Below are positions 15,828 through 24,742 of a stretch of 64,000 nt of DNA, piece by piece. The translations under genes and the position numbers were made by a program. Position 1 is the first letter of the stretch. Each line of letters begins with the position of its first letter. Source of the stretch: Streptomyces mirabilis (lineage in GTDB: Bacteria; Actinomycetota; Actinomycetes; Streptomycetales; Streptomycetaceae); the NCBI RefSeq assembly GCF_018310535.1, contig NZ_CP074102.1, forward strand, positions 3,720,001 through 3,784,000. Direction: 5' to 3'. The notes beneath the pieces are model-generated. The model was not told the DNA's origin and did not search any database. It worked only from the letters and a program-made list of their open reading frames with translations.

Positions 15828-18233
15828 CTACGAAACCACCGCGGCGTCGTGAGACTTGGACACTCGTTCCGCGTTGTCTTCGTCACCCACGGCGATCCCG
15901 CGCCGCTTGGAGATATACACCGCGCCCACGATCACGAGGATCGAGAGCACCGCGATCAGGATGCGCATACCGAGGTTCTTGTCGTCGCCGTACGAGAACT
16001 TCACGACCGCGGGTGCGATCAGCAGCGCCACCAGGTTCATCACCTTGAGGAGCGGGTTGATCGCGGGGCCCGCGGTGTCCTTGAAGGGGTCGCCGACGGT
16101 GTCGCCGATCACCGTGGCGGCATGGGCCTCGCTGCCCTTGCCGCCGTGGTGGCCGTCCTCGACGAGTTTCTTCGCGTTGTCCCACGCACCTCCGGAGTTG
16201 GCGAGGAAGACCGCCATCAGCGTGCCGGTGCCGATCGCGCCCGCCAGATACGAACCGAGCGCGCCGACGCCGAGCGTGAAGCCGATGGCGATGGGCGCCA
16301 GGACGGCGAGCAGACCCGGAGTGGCCAACTCCCGCAGGGCGTCCTTGGTGCAGATGTCGACGACCCGCCCGTACTCCGGCTTCTCGGTGTAGTCCATGAT
16401 CCCGGGGTGCTCGCGGAACTGCCGCCGCACCTCGTAGACCACGGCCCCCGCGGACCGTGAGACAGCGTTGATCGCCAACCCCGAGAACAGGAAGACGACC
16501 GCCGCGCCCGCGATCAGGCCCACCAGGTTGTTGGGCTGCGAGATGTCCATCATCAGGTTCAGCGGCGCGCCGGGCCCGGAGACCTTCTCGCCCACGTCGT
16601 TCGCGGCCGTGAGGATCGCGTCCCGGTACGAGCCGAAGAGCGCCGAGGCCGCGAGGACGGCCGTGGCGATGGCGATGCCCTTGGTGATGGCCTTGGTGGT
16701 GTTGCCCACGGCGTCCAGGTCGGTGAGCACCTGGGCACCCGCGCCCGCCACGTCGCCGGACATCTCGGCGATGCCCTGCGCGTTGTCGGAGACCGGACCG
16801 AAGGTGTCCATGGCGACGATGACGCCGACCGTGGTGAGCAGACCGGTTCCGGCGAGCGCCACCGCGAACAGCGCCAGGATGATCGACGTACCGCCGAGCA
16901 GGAAGGCCCCGTAGACACCGAGGCCGATCAGCAGGGCGGTGTAGACGGCCGATTCCAGACCGATGGAGATACCGGCCAGGACGACGGTGGCCGCGCCGGT
17001 GAGCGAGCTCTTGCCGATGTCCCGTACGGGACGACGGGTGGTCTCGGTGAAGTAGCCGGTCAGCTGCTGAATGAGGGCGGCGAGCACGATGCCGATGGCC
17101 ACCGCGACGACCGCGAGGATCCGCGGGTCGCCGTCCTTGGCCCTGATCGCCGCGTCCGTGACGCCGTCGAGGTCGGCGTACTTCCCCGGCAGGTAGACGA
17201 AGACGGCCGCCGCCACCAGCACCAACGAGATCACCGCGGAGATGAAGAAGCCGCGGTTGATCGCGGACATGCCGCTGCGGTCGGAGCGCCGGGGTGCCAC
17301 CGCGAAGATGCCGACCATCGCGGTGAGGACGCCGATCGCGGGCACGATCAGCGGGAAGGCGAGCCCGGCGTCGCCGAACGCCGCCTTGCCGAGGATCAGC
17401 GCGGCGACGAGCGTGACGGCGTACGACTCGAAGAGGTCCGCGGCCATGCCGGCGCAGTCGCCGACGTTGTCGCCCACGTTGTCAGCGATGGTCGCGGCAT
17501 TGCGCGGATCGTCCTCCGGAATGCCCTGCTCGACCTTGCCGACCAGGTCGGCGCCGACGTCGGCGGCCTTGGTGAAGATGCCGCCGCCGACACGCATGAA
17601 CATGGCGATCAGCGCCGCGCCGAGACCAAAGCCCTCCAGGACCTTCGGCGCGTCGGCCGCGTACACCAGCACCACACAGGAGGCGCCCAGCAGACCGAGC
17701 CCCACCGTGAACATGCCGACGACGCCGCCGGTACGAAAAGCGATCTTCATGGCTTTGTGCGAGACGGCGGTGAGATCCTTTTCGGGTTCACCCTCGGCCG
17801 GAGTCGCTTCCCTTGCCGCGGCGGCCACGCGGACGTTGCTGCGTACGGCGAGCCACATACCGATATAACCGGTGGTCGCCGAGAACGCCGCGCCGATCAA
17901 GAAGAAGATCGATCGTCCGGCGCGCTGATTCCAGTCGTCCGCGGGCAGCAGCATGAGCAGGAAGAACACCACGACGGCGAATACACCGAGCGTGCGCATC
18001 TGCCGTCCCAGGTAGGCGTTCGCGCCTTCCTGGATGGCCGTCGCGATCTTCTTCATGCTGTCGGTGCCCTCGCCTGCCGCGAGCACTTGCCGTACCAGCA
18101 CCCCGGCGACCGCCAGGGCCGCCAGGGCCACGGCACCGATGACCATCACGATCAAGCGATTGTCATTGGTCAGTACTGCGGATGCGAAGGTTGTGGGATG
18201 GTCAAACTGATGAGGGGTAGAAAGCCCCGCCAT
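15828..18233 (-). CDS. hppA: Membrane-bound proton-pumping pyrophosphatase
   Basis: Hydrolyses PPi and pumps H+ across the membrane, using the PPi made by biosynthesis. 801 aa with about 16 membrane segments. Seen: the substrate signature DVGADLVGKVEQGIPEDDPR and the downstream DNVGDNVGD block that binds Mg-PPi. The K+-type determinant reads GNTTKAITKG, with Lys where K+-dependent enzymes have Ala, so I predict a K+-independent pump. ATG at 18233 follows AAGGAGGACGA, an excellent ribosome site. The C terminus has a KRRGIA-type basic segment followed by an acidic tail. The ~300 nt upstream region holds an 18-bp palindrome and a TACAAT sequence that could be a -10 element. Confidence 0.97.
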   Translation of the reverse strand: MAGLSTPHQFDHPTTFASAVLTNDNRLIVMVIGAVALAALAVAGVLVRQVLAAGEGTDSMKKIATAIQEGANAYLGRQMRTLGVFAVVVFFLLMLLPADDWNQRAGRSIFFLIGAAFSATTGYIGMWLAVRSNVRVAAAAREATPAEGEPEKDLTAVSHKAMKIAFRTGGVVGMFTVGLGLLGASCVVLVYAADAPKVLEGFGLGAALIAMFMRVGGGIFTKAADVGADLVGKVEQGIPEDDPRNAATIADNVGDNVGDCAGMAADLFESYAVTLVAALILGKAAFGDAGLAFPLIVPAIGVLTAMVGIFAVAPRRSDRSGMSAINRGFFISAVISLVLVAAAVFVYLPGKYADLDGVTDAAIRAKDGDPRILAVVAVAIGIVLAALIQQLTGYFTETTRRPVRDIGKSSLTGAATVVLAGISIGLESAVYTALLIGLGVYGAFLLGGTSIILALFAVALAGTGLLTTVGVIVAMDTFGPVSDNAQGIAEMSGDVAGAGAQVLTDLDAVGNTTKAITKGIAIATAVLAASALFGSYRDAILTAANDVGEKVSGPGAPLNLMMDISQPNNLVGLIAGAAVVFLFSGLAINAVSRSAGAVVYEVRRQFREHPGIMDYTEKPEYGRVVDICTKDALRELATPGLLAVLAPIAIGFTLGVGALGSYLAGAIGTGTLMAVFLANSGGAWDNAKKLVEDGHHGGKGSEAHAATVIGDTVGDPFKDTAGPAINPLLKVMNLVALLIAPAVVKFSYGDDKNLGMRILIAVLSILVIVGAVYISKRRGIAVGDEDNAERVSKSHDAAVVS

Positions 18234-18427
18234 TCGTCCTCCTTGACGCCTGTGCTGAGCTCAAGATGTGGACGGATTGTAGGTACCGGAACCTGATCAA
18301 AACAGTGCCCGGTAAGCGGAATTCGCCTTCACATGCCCATCAGCAAATGATCGACGGGCATCCATGGAACCCAAAAGAAGTAACGCCCTAAAAGCGTTGA
18401 CGCTTGATCCAATAATCGCGTGATTGA

Positions 18428-18445
18428 TCGTGAATGAATTCACGA
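18428..18445. promoter_or_regulatory. 18-bp palindrome upstream of hppA
   Basis: Perfect inverted repeat TCGTGAAT-GA-ATTCACGA in an unusually AT-rich spacer about 195 nt upstream of the hppA start and 90 nt past the anti-sigma gene. It has the size of a dimeric repressor site. The regulator is unknown. Confidence 0.45.
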
Positions 18446-18482
18446 AAAGGCCGGGCCGGACCCCGGCCGGAAGCGGGCATAC

Positions 18483-18510
18483 AAAAAGGGCCCTGCTCAG
18501 CAGGGCCCTT
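18483..18510 (-). terminator. Intrinsic terminator of the bldG operon
   Basis: Perfect 12-bp stem (AAGGGCCCTGCT, arms 18486-18497 and 18499-18510). On the minus strand it is followed by TTTTTGT. It lies 23 nt after the anti-sigma gene, ending the bldG transcript before hppA. Confidence 0.92.
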
Positions 18511-18532
18511 CGAGTGTGTTGCGGGGGTGCGA

Positions 18533-18967
18533 TCAGGGAACGAGCGCGGCCGGCGGCGTGGTCGGCCAGCTCATCTTGATCAGTCCACCGTGCTCGCCGG
18601 CGATGACTTCGACATCGTCGACGAGGCCACTGATGACCGCGAGGCCCATCTCGTCCTCCTCGGCATCCATGTCCGGATCACCCGAGGCACCGGGCGCCGT
18701 CTCACCGGGCGCCGAACGCGGCGCCTCGTCGCCGACCTCGATGGAGAACTGCTTCTCCTCCTCGATCAGCTTCACCTGCACCGGCGCCGAGATGCCGTTG
18801 CTCTGGTGCAGTCCGACGGCACGAGTACAGGCCTCGCCGACGGCGAGTCTGACCTCGTCGAGGACGGCCTCGTCCACTCCGGCCCTGCGCGCCACCGCCG
18901 CCGCCACCAGTCGGGCGGTCCTGACGTGCTCGGGCAGCGCGCTGAAGCGGAGTTCAACGGTGGCCAT
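18533..18967 (-). CDS. RsbW/SpoIIAB-like anti-sigma factor, BldG partner
   Basis: A 144-aa GHKL-fold protein at the SCO3548 position, which in S. coelicolor binds BldG. Seen: fold features ALPEHVRTARLVAA and EVRLAVGEACTRAV, and C-terminal MGLAVISGLVDDVEV matching the GL-x-I-x5-D end of RsbW proteins. Odd: the N-box Asn (EAxxN, which coordinates Mg-ATP in SpoIIAB) is Arg here (EACTR). The D-x-G-x-G box is replaced by GDEAPRS and a ~30-residue acidic, Pro-rich insert. ATP binding may be lost, so control by partner binding and not phosphorylation is plausible. It lies 116 nt after bldG on the same strand and ends at a strong terminator. ATG at 18967 is followed closely by conserved sequence. Confidence 0.9.
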   Translation of the reverse strand: MATVELRFSALPEHVRTARLVAAAVARRAGVDEAVLDEVRLAVGEACTRAVGLHQSNGISAPVQVKLIEEEKQFSIEVGDEAPRSAPGETAPGASGDPDMDAEEDEMGLAVISGLVDDVEVIAGEHGGLIKMSWPTTPPAALVP

Positions 18968-19083
18968 GCATCCCCCTCAACTACGGGCGTGCTGTCAGGG
19001 GGCCGGGCCGCCGAGGCCCGGTCCCCCGTCCATTGCTTCTACCGTCTCGGACGCCACATCACTCGTGAGGCCCGGGTACGGGG

Positions 19084-19425
19084 TCAGTCGGTGGCCGCTA
19101 CCGCTTCCTCGACCGAGGTGTGGATGGGGAACACCTTGGTGAGACCGGTGATGCGGAAGATCTTCAGAATGCGCTCCTGGTTGCAGACCAGTCGCAGCGA
19201 GCCCTCATGGGCACGCACACGCTTCAGGCCGCCCACCAGCACGCCGAGCCCGGTGGAGTCGAGGAAGTCCACGCCCTCCATGTCGACGACAAGGTGAAAA
19301 TTGCCGTCGTTCACCAGCTCGACCAGCTGCTCGCGCAGCTTGGGCGCGGTATATACATCGATTTCGCCACCGACCTCGACGACCGTACGATCGCCGACGG
19401 TACGGGTCGACAGGGACAGGTCCAC
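19084..19425 (-). CDS. bldG: Anti-sigma factor antagonist BldG
   Basis: STAS-domain protein required for aerial mycelium and antibiotic production in Streptomyces; it binds anti-sigma factors and is controlled by phosphorylation. Length 113 aa. Seen: [20 protein letters not shown], then [19 protein letters not shown] carrying the phospho-acceptor Ser57, and the C-terminal [13 protein letters not shown]. It appears almost identical, as I recall it, to S. coelicolor BldG. The ATG at 19425 follows GGATCCGT. The divergent helicase start is only about 80 bp away, so bldG promoters probably lie in or before the start of that gene. It is co-directional with the anti-sigma gene; in S. coelicolor both mono- and bicistronic transcripts are known. 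Confidence 0.98.
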   Translation of the reverse strand: MDLSLSTRTVGDRTVVEVGGEIDVYTAPKLREQLVELVNDGNFHLVVDMEGVDFLDSTGLGVLVGGLKRVRAHEGSLRLVCNQERILKIFRITGLTKVFPIHTSVEEAVAATD

Positions 19426-19505
19426 GGATCCTCCAGCACCTTGCTATCGAGCGGTCATCCCAAGGGACACCTCGGCAGAGCCCCCGGGACGGTTCGCCAG
19501 CCGCG

Positions 19506-21959
19506 ATGGCATTCAATCACTTACCGGCAGGCGTGCACGACGCCTTGGCCCCATTGTCCGTCACGCCAGTGACACACTCGGTGCCGATGGCCAAGAATCA
19601 CCGATCCGATCGACCCTCGACGGACACCGCTTCCCGCCCCGATCCGGGCACGGTCCTTGACCGGCTCGCCTCGGGGCCGAGCCGGGCTTCGCGCATCACT
19701 CATACGGAGCACTTGCCCCCGCGGGCGGGTCGCCATGCAGTGTGGCCCGACCGGATCCGTCCGGAGGTCATCGCCGCGGTGCAGGCCGCGGGCATCGAGC
19801 ACCCGTGGGCCCACCAGGCACTGGCCGCCGAGCACGCCCTGGACGGCGACTCCGTGATCGTCGCCACCGGCACCGCCTCGGGAAAGTCCCTGGCGTACCT
19901 CACACCGGTCCTGACGGCCCTCCTGGACGGCTCCGAGGCTCCGAACGGCCGGGGGGCCACCGCGCTCTATCTGGCCCCCACAAAGGCCCTTGCAGCCGAT
20001 CAGCGCCGGTCGGTGAAGGAACTTTCACAACCTTTGGGCAATGCGGTTCGCCCAGCCGTGTACGACGGCGATACTCCGTTCGAGGAACGCGAGTGGGTAC
20101 GGCAGTACGCCAACTACGTCCTGACCAACCCCGACATGCTGCACCGCGGGATATTGCCCTCCCACCCCCGCTGGTCCTCCTTCCTCCGCGCCCTGAAGTA
20201 CGTCGTCATCGACGAGGTCCACACGTACCGCGGCGTCTTCGGCTCCCACGTGGCCCAGGTACTGCGCAGGCTGCGCCGTCTGTGCGCCCGCTACGGCTCC
20301 TCCCCGGTCTTCCTGCTGGCCTCCGCGACCGCCGCGGAGCCCTCGGTCGCCGCCCGTCGGCTGACCGGCCTCCCGGTCGTCGAGATCGCCGACGACGCCT
20401 CCCCTCGCGGCGAACTCGTGTTCGCCCTCTGGGAGCCCCCGCTCACCGAGCTGCACGGCGAGAAGGGAGCACCCGTTCGGCGTACCGCCACCGCCGAGAC
20501 GGCCGACCTCCTCACCGATCTGACCCTCCAGGGCGTGCGCTCCGTCGCCTTCGTACGGTCCCGCCGCGGCGCCGAGCTGATCGCGGTGATCGCCCAGGAG
20601 CGTCTCGCCGAGATCGACCGCTCACTGGCCCGGCGCGTGGCCGCCTACCGCGGCGGCTACCTCCCCGAGGAACGTCGCGCTCTGGAGCGCGCCCTGCACT
20701 CCGGCGAACTCCTCGGCCTCGCCGCCACCACCGCCCTCGAACTCGGCGTCGACGTCTCCGGCCTGGACGCCGTCGTCATCGCCGGCTACCCGGGCACCCG
20801 GGCCTCCCTGTGGCAGCAGGCGGGCCGCGCCGGCCGCTCGGGGCAGGGCGCACTCGCCGTCCTCGTCGCCCGCGACGACCCGCTGGACACGTTCCTCGTG
20901 CACCACCCTGAGGCCCTGTTCGACCAGCCGGTGGAATCCACCGTCCTCGACCCCGACAACCCGTACGTCCTCGCTCCGCACCTGTGCGCCGCCGCCTCCG
21001 AGATCCCCCTCACCGAAGAGGATCTGGAGCTCTTCGGCCCGGCCGCCGCGGATCTGCTGCCACAGCTGGAGGCCGCGAAGCTGCTGCGCCGGCGGACGAC
21101 GGCGTGGCACTGGACCCGTCGGGAGCGCGCCGCCGACCTGACCGACATCCGCGGCGAGGGCGGCAGTCCGGTACAGATCGTCGAGGCCGGGACCGGGCGC
21201 CTGCTCGGCACGGTCGACGCGGGCTCCGCGCACACCACGGTCCACGAGGGCGCGGTCCACCTCCACCAGGGCCGTACGTACCTGGTGAAGCACCTGGACC
21301 TGGAGGACTCCGTCGCCCTGGTGGAGGAGGCCAACCCGCCGTATTCAACGGTCGCCCGCGACACGACGTCCATCTCCGTCCTGGAGACGGACACCGAAGT
21401 CCCCTGGGGCGAAGGCCGGTTGTGCTACGGCTCCGTCGAAGTCACCAACCAGGTGGTCTCCTTCCTGCGTCGTCGTGTCATCACCGGTGAAGTGCTGGGC
21501 GAGTCGAAACTCGACCTCCCTCCTCGTACGCTCCGCACGCGCGCGGTGTGGTGGACGGTCACCGAGGACCAGCTGGACGCGGCCCGGATCAGCCCGGAGA
21601 TCCTCGGCGGCGCCCTGCACGCCGCCGAGCACGCGTCGATCGGCATGCTCCCGCTGTTCGCCACCTGCGACCGGTGGGACATCGGCGGCGTGTCCATCCC
21701 GCTGCACCCGGACACGCTCCTGCCCACGGTCTTCGTCTACGACGGCCACCCGGGCGGCGCGGGCTTCGCGGAGCGCGCCTTCCACACCGCCCGCGCCTGG
21801 CTCACCGCCACCTGGCAGGCCATCGCATCCTGCGAGTGCGAGGCCGGCTGCCCGTCCTGCATCCAGTCCCCCAAGTGCGGCAACGGGAACGAGCCGCTGC
21901 ACAAACGGGGCGCTGTGCGGCTGCTCACGGAGCTGCTGCGGGGGGCGCCGGAGGGCTAG
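19506..21959 (+). CDS. DEAD/DEAH-box helicase with DUF1998 zinc domain (Hrq1/YprA family)
   Basis: An 817-aa superfamily 2 helicase. Seen: Walker A GTASGKSLAYLTP (near residue 121), DEVH box (near 235), SAT motif LASATAAEPS, motif VI QQAGRAGRSG, and a C-terminal cluster CECEAGCPSCIQSPKCGNG, the four-Cys signature of DUF1998. In the family these are 3'-5' DNA helicases linked to repair (yeast Hrq1, Bacillus MrfA partner MrfB). Start at 19506 lacks a convincing ribosome site; ATG at 19587 (reading MAKNHRSDR) is an alternative, and the first conserved block begins after it. The 3' end overlaps the last tad gene by 35 nt on the opposite strand. Confidence 0.9.
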   Translation: MAFNHLPAGVHDALAPLSVTPVTHSVPMAKNHRSDRPSTDTASRPDPGTVLDRLASGPSRASRITHTEHLPPRAGRHAVWPDRIRPEVIAAVQAAGIEHPWAHQALAAEHALDGDSVIVATGTASGKSLAYLTPVLTALLDGSEAPNGRGATALYLAPTKALAADQRRSVKELSQPLGNAVRPAVYDGDTPFEEREWVRQYANYVLTNPDMLHRGILPSHPRWSSFLRALKYVVIDEVHTYRGVFGSHVAQVLRRLRRLCARYGSSPVFLLASATAAEPSVAARRLTGLPVVEIADDASPRGELVFALWEPPLTELHGEKGAPVRRTATAETADLLTDLTLQGVRSVAFVRSRRGAELIAVIAQERLAEIDRSLARRVAAYRGGYLPEERRALERALHSGELLGLAATTALELGVDVSGLDAVVIAGYPGTRASLWQQAGRAGRSGQGALAVLVARDDPLDTFLVHHPEALFDQPVESTVLDPDNPYVLAPHLCAAASEIPLTEEDLELFGPAAADLLPQLEAAKLLRRRTTAWHWTRRERAADLTDIRGEGGSPVQIVEAGTGRLLGTVDAGSAHTTVHEGAVHLHQGRTYLVKHLDLEDSVALVEEANPPYSTVARDTTSISVLETDTEVPWGEGRLCYGSVEVTNQVVSFLRRRVITGEVLGESKLDLPPRTLRTRAVWWTVTEDQLDAARISPEILGGALHAAEHASIGMLPLFATCDRWDIGGVSIPLHPDTLLPTVFVYDGHPGGAGFAERAFHTARAWLTATWQAIASCECEAGCPSCIQSPKCGNGNEPLHKRGAVRLLTELLRGAPEG

Positions 21960-22367
21960 GCCCCGGCTCCTGTGGTCTCGCGGGACCGGCTCTGGACCTG
22001 ACCTCCACGTCGAAGGGTCCGGCGCCCGACGCGGCCGTGACGTCCGAGACCTCGCCCTCCACGGCGCACCGCACCAGCCGGGCCCGCTGGGCCCGCGCCA
22101 CCCGGTCCGCCTGGGCGCAGGCCGCGGTGTCGCCGTCCGACCAGTGGTCCGCCGCGGCGAGCGCGGCCAGGTCGGCCGCCCCCGCCGCGCGGTGCCGGAC
22201 CACGACCGCCTGTCCCATGGCCAGGACGGCCCCGAACACGACACACAGCACGGCGATCGCCCCGACGGTCCAGACGGTGGCCGATCCTCTGTCCGAGCAA
22301 CGGGTCCGGTAGGTGTGCCGTCTGCTCCCAGCGGCCGTCCGCGCGACGTGACCGCGGCTCCAGACCC

Positions 22368-22371
<4 letters not shown>
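21925..22371 (-). CDS. TadE-like / Rv3654c-family pilus assembly protein
   Basis: 148 aa. Seen: a short basic N-region, then GSATVWTVGAIAVLCVVF, one membrane helix, and RAAGAADLAALAAADHW. This is the conserved profile of the Rv3654c-type secreted or TadE-like protein encoded last in actinobacterial tad clusters. The rest of the exterior has two Cys (ACAQ, VRCAVE) that may pair. ATG at 22371 overlaps the stop of the preceding tadE-like gene (ATGA). The 3' end overlaps the convergent helicase gene by 35 nt. It is probably a minor pseudopilin or pilus-associated protein. Confidence 0.85.
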
Positions 22372-22809
<438 letters not shown>

Positions 22810-22823
<14 letters not shown>

Positions 22824-23016
22824 TGAGCGCCCGCCCCACGATGTCCTGCAATTCCGCGCCGACCTGGCCACTCGTCACCACCTTGTAGAGCACCGCAGCG
22901 AAAGCCACCGCCGCGAGGACACCCACCGCGTACTCGGAGGTGACCATTCCCGCGTCCCTGCGCACCACCAGACCCAGCAGCCACGCCCGCATCCGTACGC
23001 CCACCGTCTTGCACAT
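22810..23016 (-). CDS. Flp-type pilin (DUF4244)
   Basis: 68-aa major pilin candidate. Seen: a basic leader ending DAGMVTSEYAVG, in which Gly-Met and the Glu at +5 fit a Flp/class III prepilin peptidase site, followed by the hydrophobic helix VLAAVAFAAVLYKVV and a short C terminus. This matches the DUF4244 family found beside tad genes in actinobacteria. ATG at 23016 follows GGGGGTTGAG. It is separated from tadC by 80 nt, the only real gap in the operon, so it could have its own promoter. Confidence 0.88.
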
Positions 23017-23096
23017 CTCAACCCCCGTAAGGTTCGAACCTGTTGATCGTCCGTCGTTCAGCTGATCGTCCGTTGCTCAGCCCAAGCCGTAGCCCG

Positions 23097-23876
23097 TCAT
23101 CCGCCACCCCCTCCCAGCACCCCGTCCGCCAACCCGATCACCACGGGCAGGACGCCCATCGCGAGGAACGCGGGAAGAAAGCACAGCCCCACGGGCGCGG
23201 TGACCATGACGGCTGCCCGACGCGCCCGCGCCGTCGCGGTGCGGCCCCGCTCGGCGCGGGCCTCCATGGCGAGCCGCCCGACCGGCACGGCTGCCGGTAC
23301 GCCCGACTCGCCCGCCCGTTCCAGCAGCCGCGCCAGCGCCCCCGCGCCCGGGAGCGACGCCAACCTCCGCCACGCCTCGGCCGGTTCGCCCCCGAGCCGT
23401 AGCTCCGCCGCGCCCCGCGCGAGCCGCTCCCCCACCGGTCCGCCCAGGGCCTCGCCCACCGCCTGCGCCGCGACCACGGGGTCCGCCCCCGCCGCGATAC
23501 AGGCCGCGACCAGGTCTGCCGCCAGGGGGAGTTGCCGGGCAGCCAGTTCCGCGTCGAACTCCTCCACCGGCCCCGGTCTGCGCTGCCGCCACCGCCAGGT
23601 CCCGAACCCGGCCAGCAGCCCCACCACAACCCCGGCAAGACCGCCGACCAGCACCCAGCCGGCGCACACCGCGCCCGCCACCGGCAGCCACCGCCGCACG
23701 ATGTCCCGGACCGCGAAGTGCCGCTTCACGGGTGTCCTCTCCAGGGCCAGCAGGTCGGTCAGCCTTCTGCGCGCCCGTCGCTCACGCCGCGCCGCACCGA
23801 GCGCCCGGGGCAGCCACCCCAGCGCGAGCGCCCCGCACACAAGCGCCCCCAGCCTGTGGACAACTTCCGTGTTCAT
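23097..23876 (-). CDS. TadC-like type II secretion F-domain membrane protein
   Basis: 259 aa. Seen: N-terminal membrane segments, then the GspF/TadB-TadC cytoplasmic four-helix domain (LPLAADLVAACIAAGAD, GEALGG, AWRRLASLPG), and two C-terminal helices ending VLPVVIGLADGVLGGGGG. It forms the inner-membrane platform of the Flp pilus with TadB. The ATG at 23876 overlaps the tadB stop (ATGA), showing tight translational coupling. Confidence 0.88.
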   Translation of the reverse strand: MNTEVVHRLGALVCGALALGWLPRALGAARRERRARRRLTDLLALERTPVKRHFAVRDIVRRWLPVAGAVCAGWVLVGGLAGVVVGLLAGFGTWRWRQRRPGPVEEFDAELAARQLPLAADLVAACIAAGADPVVAAQAVGEALGGPVGERLARGAAELRLGGEPAEAWRRLASLPGAGALARLLERAGESGVPAAVPVGRLAMEARAERGRTATARARRAAVMVTAPVGLCFLPAFLAMGVLPVVIGLADGVLGGGGG

Positions 23877-24742
23877 GCCGCCTCCGCTCCCCTCACGATG
23901 CGCAGCGCCCACCACAGCCCCACGCCCTCCAGCACCCCTCCGACCACCAGACAGCCCAGGCCCGGCCCGCTGTGCAGCAGCACGTGCAGCGGATCGGCGC
24001 CCAGCGCGGTGCCGAGCAGAAGGCCCATAACGGGCAGTCCCGCGAGCATCACCGCCGTGGATCGCGATCCCGCCAATTGGGCTCTCAGGTCGGCCCGTTG
24101 GTCCCGCTCCGCACACAGAGCCCCTTCCAGGCGGTCGAGTCCCGCCGCCAGGCCCGCGCCCCGGTCCACCGCCACCCGCCAACACGCGGCGAGCCCCACC
24201 AGCCCGTCGGCCCCCGGCTGCCGTGCCGCGTCGGTGAGCGCACCCGGCACATCACCGCCGAACCGCGCCGCCGCCAGCACCACCGCCTGGGCCTCGCCGA
24301 GCCCGCCCGAGTCGCGCGCGGCTCTCCGCAGTGCCTCGCCCGGCTGATGCCCGGCCCGCACCTCGCCGGCCAGCGCCCCGCACAGGGCGATCACCGCCTC
24401 ACCCCGCTGCTCCCCCGCGCGCCGCGCCTCCCCGGCCCGCCGTACTCGGCGGAGCAGCGGCATCCCGGCCGCCCCGAGGAACAGCGGCAGCACGGACGCA
24501 CCCAGTACCGCGATCACCAACCCGGCGACCAGCGACCACCCTTCGGGACGCAGCCGCCCGCGCAGCCGCCGCCACTCGGCCCGCGCCCGCTCCCACGCCG
24601 GCGGTCCGGTGGCCACCACCCCGCCAGCAGCGCACAGCAGCCGCGCCCTGCGCGCGCCCGCGTCCCACCCGCCCATCAACCAGGCCGCCGCCCCGGCACA
24701 CGCCATGGCCGCGCCCACCGAGATGTCACCGACCCCCGTCAT
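23873..24742 (-). CDS. TadB-like type II secretion F-domain membrane protein
   Basis: 289 aa. Seen: N-terminal helices (AAMACAGAAAWLMGG), a middle pair of helices, the F-domain signature ALAGEVRAGHQPGEALRRAA, then LLGTALGADPLHVLLHSGPG before the last helix. It is the second platform protein of the pilus machine. ATG at 24742 overlaps the ATPase stop, and its stop overlaps the tadC start. Confidence 0.88.
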   Translation of the reverse strand: MTGVGDISVGAAMACAGAAAWLMGGWDAGARRARLLCAAGGVVATGPPAWERARAEWRRLRGRLRPEGWSLVAGLVIAVLGASVLPLFLGAAGMPLLRRVRRAGEARRAGEQRGEAVIALCGALAGEVRAGHQPGEALRRAARDSGGLGEAQAVVLAAARFGGDVPGALTDAARQPGADGLVGLAACWRVAVDRGAGLAAGLDRLEGALCAERDQRADLRAQLAGSRSTAVMLAGLPVMGLLLGTALGADPLHVLLHSGPGLGCLVVGGVLEGVGLWWALRIVRGAEAA

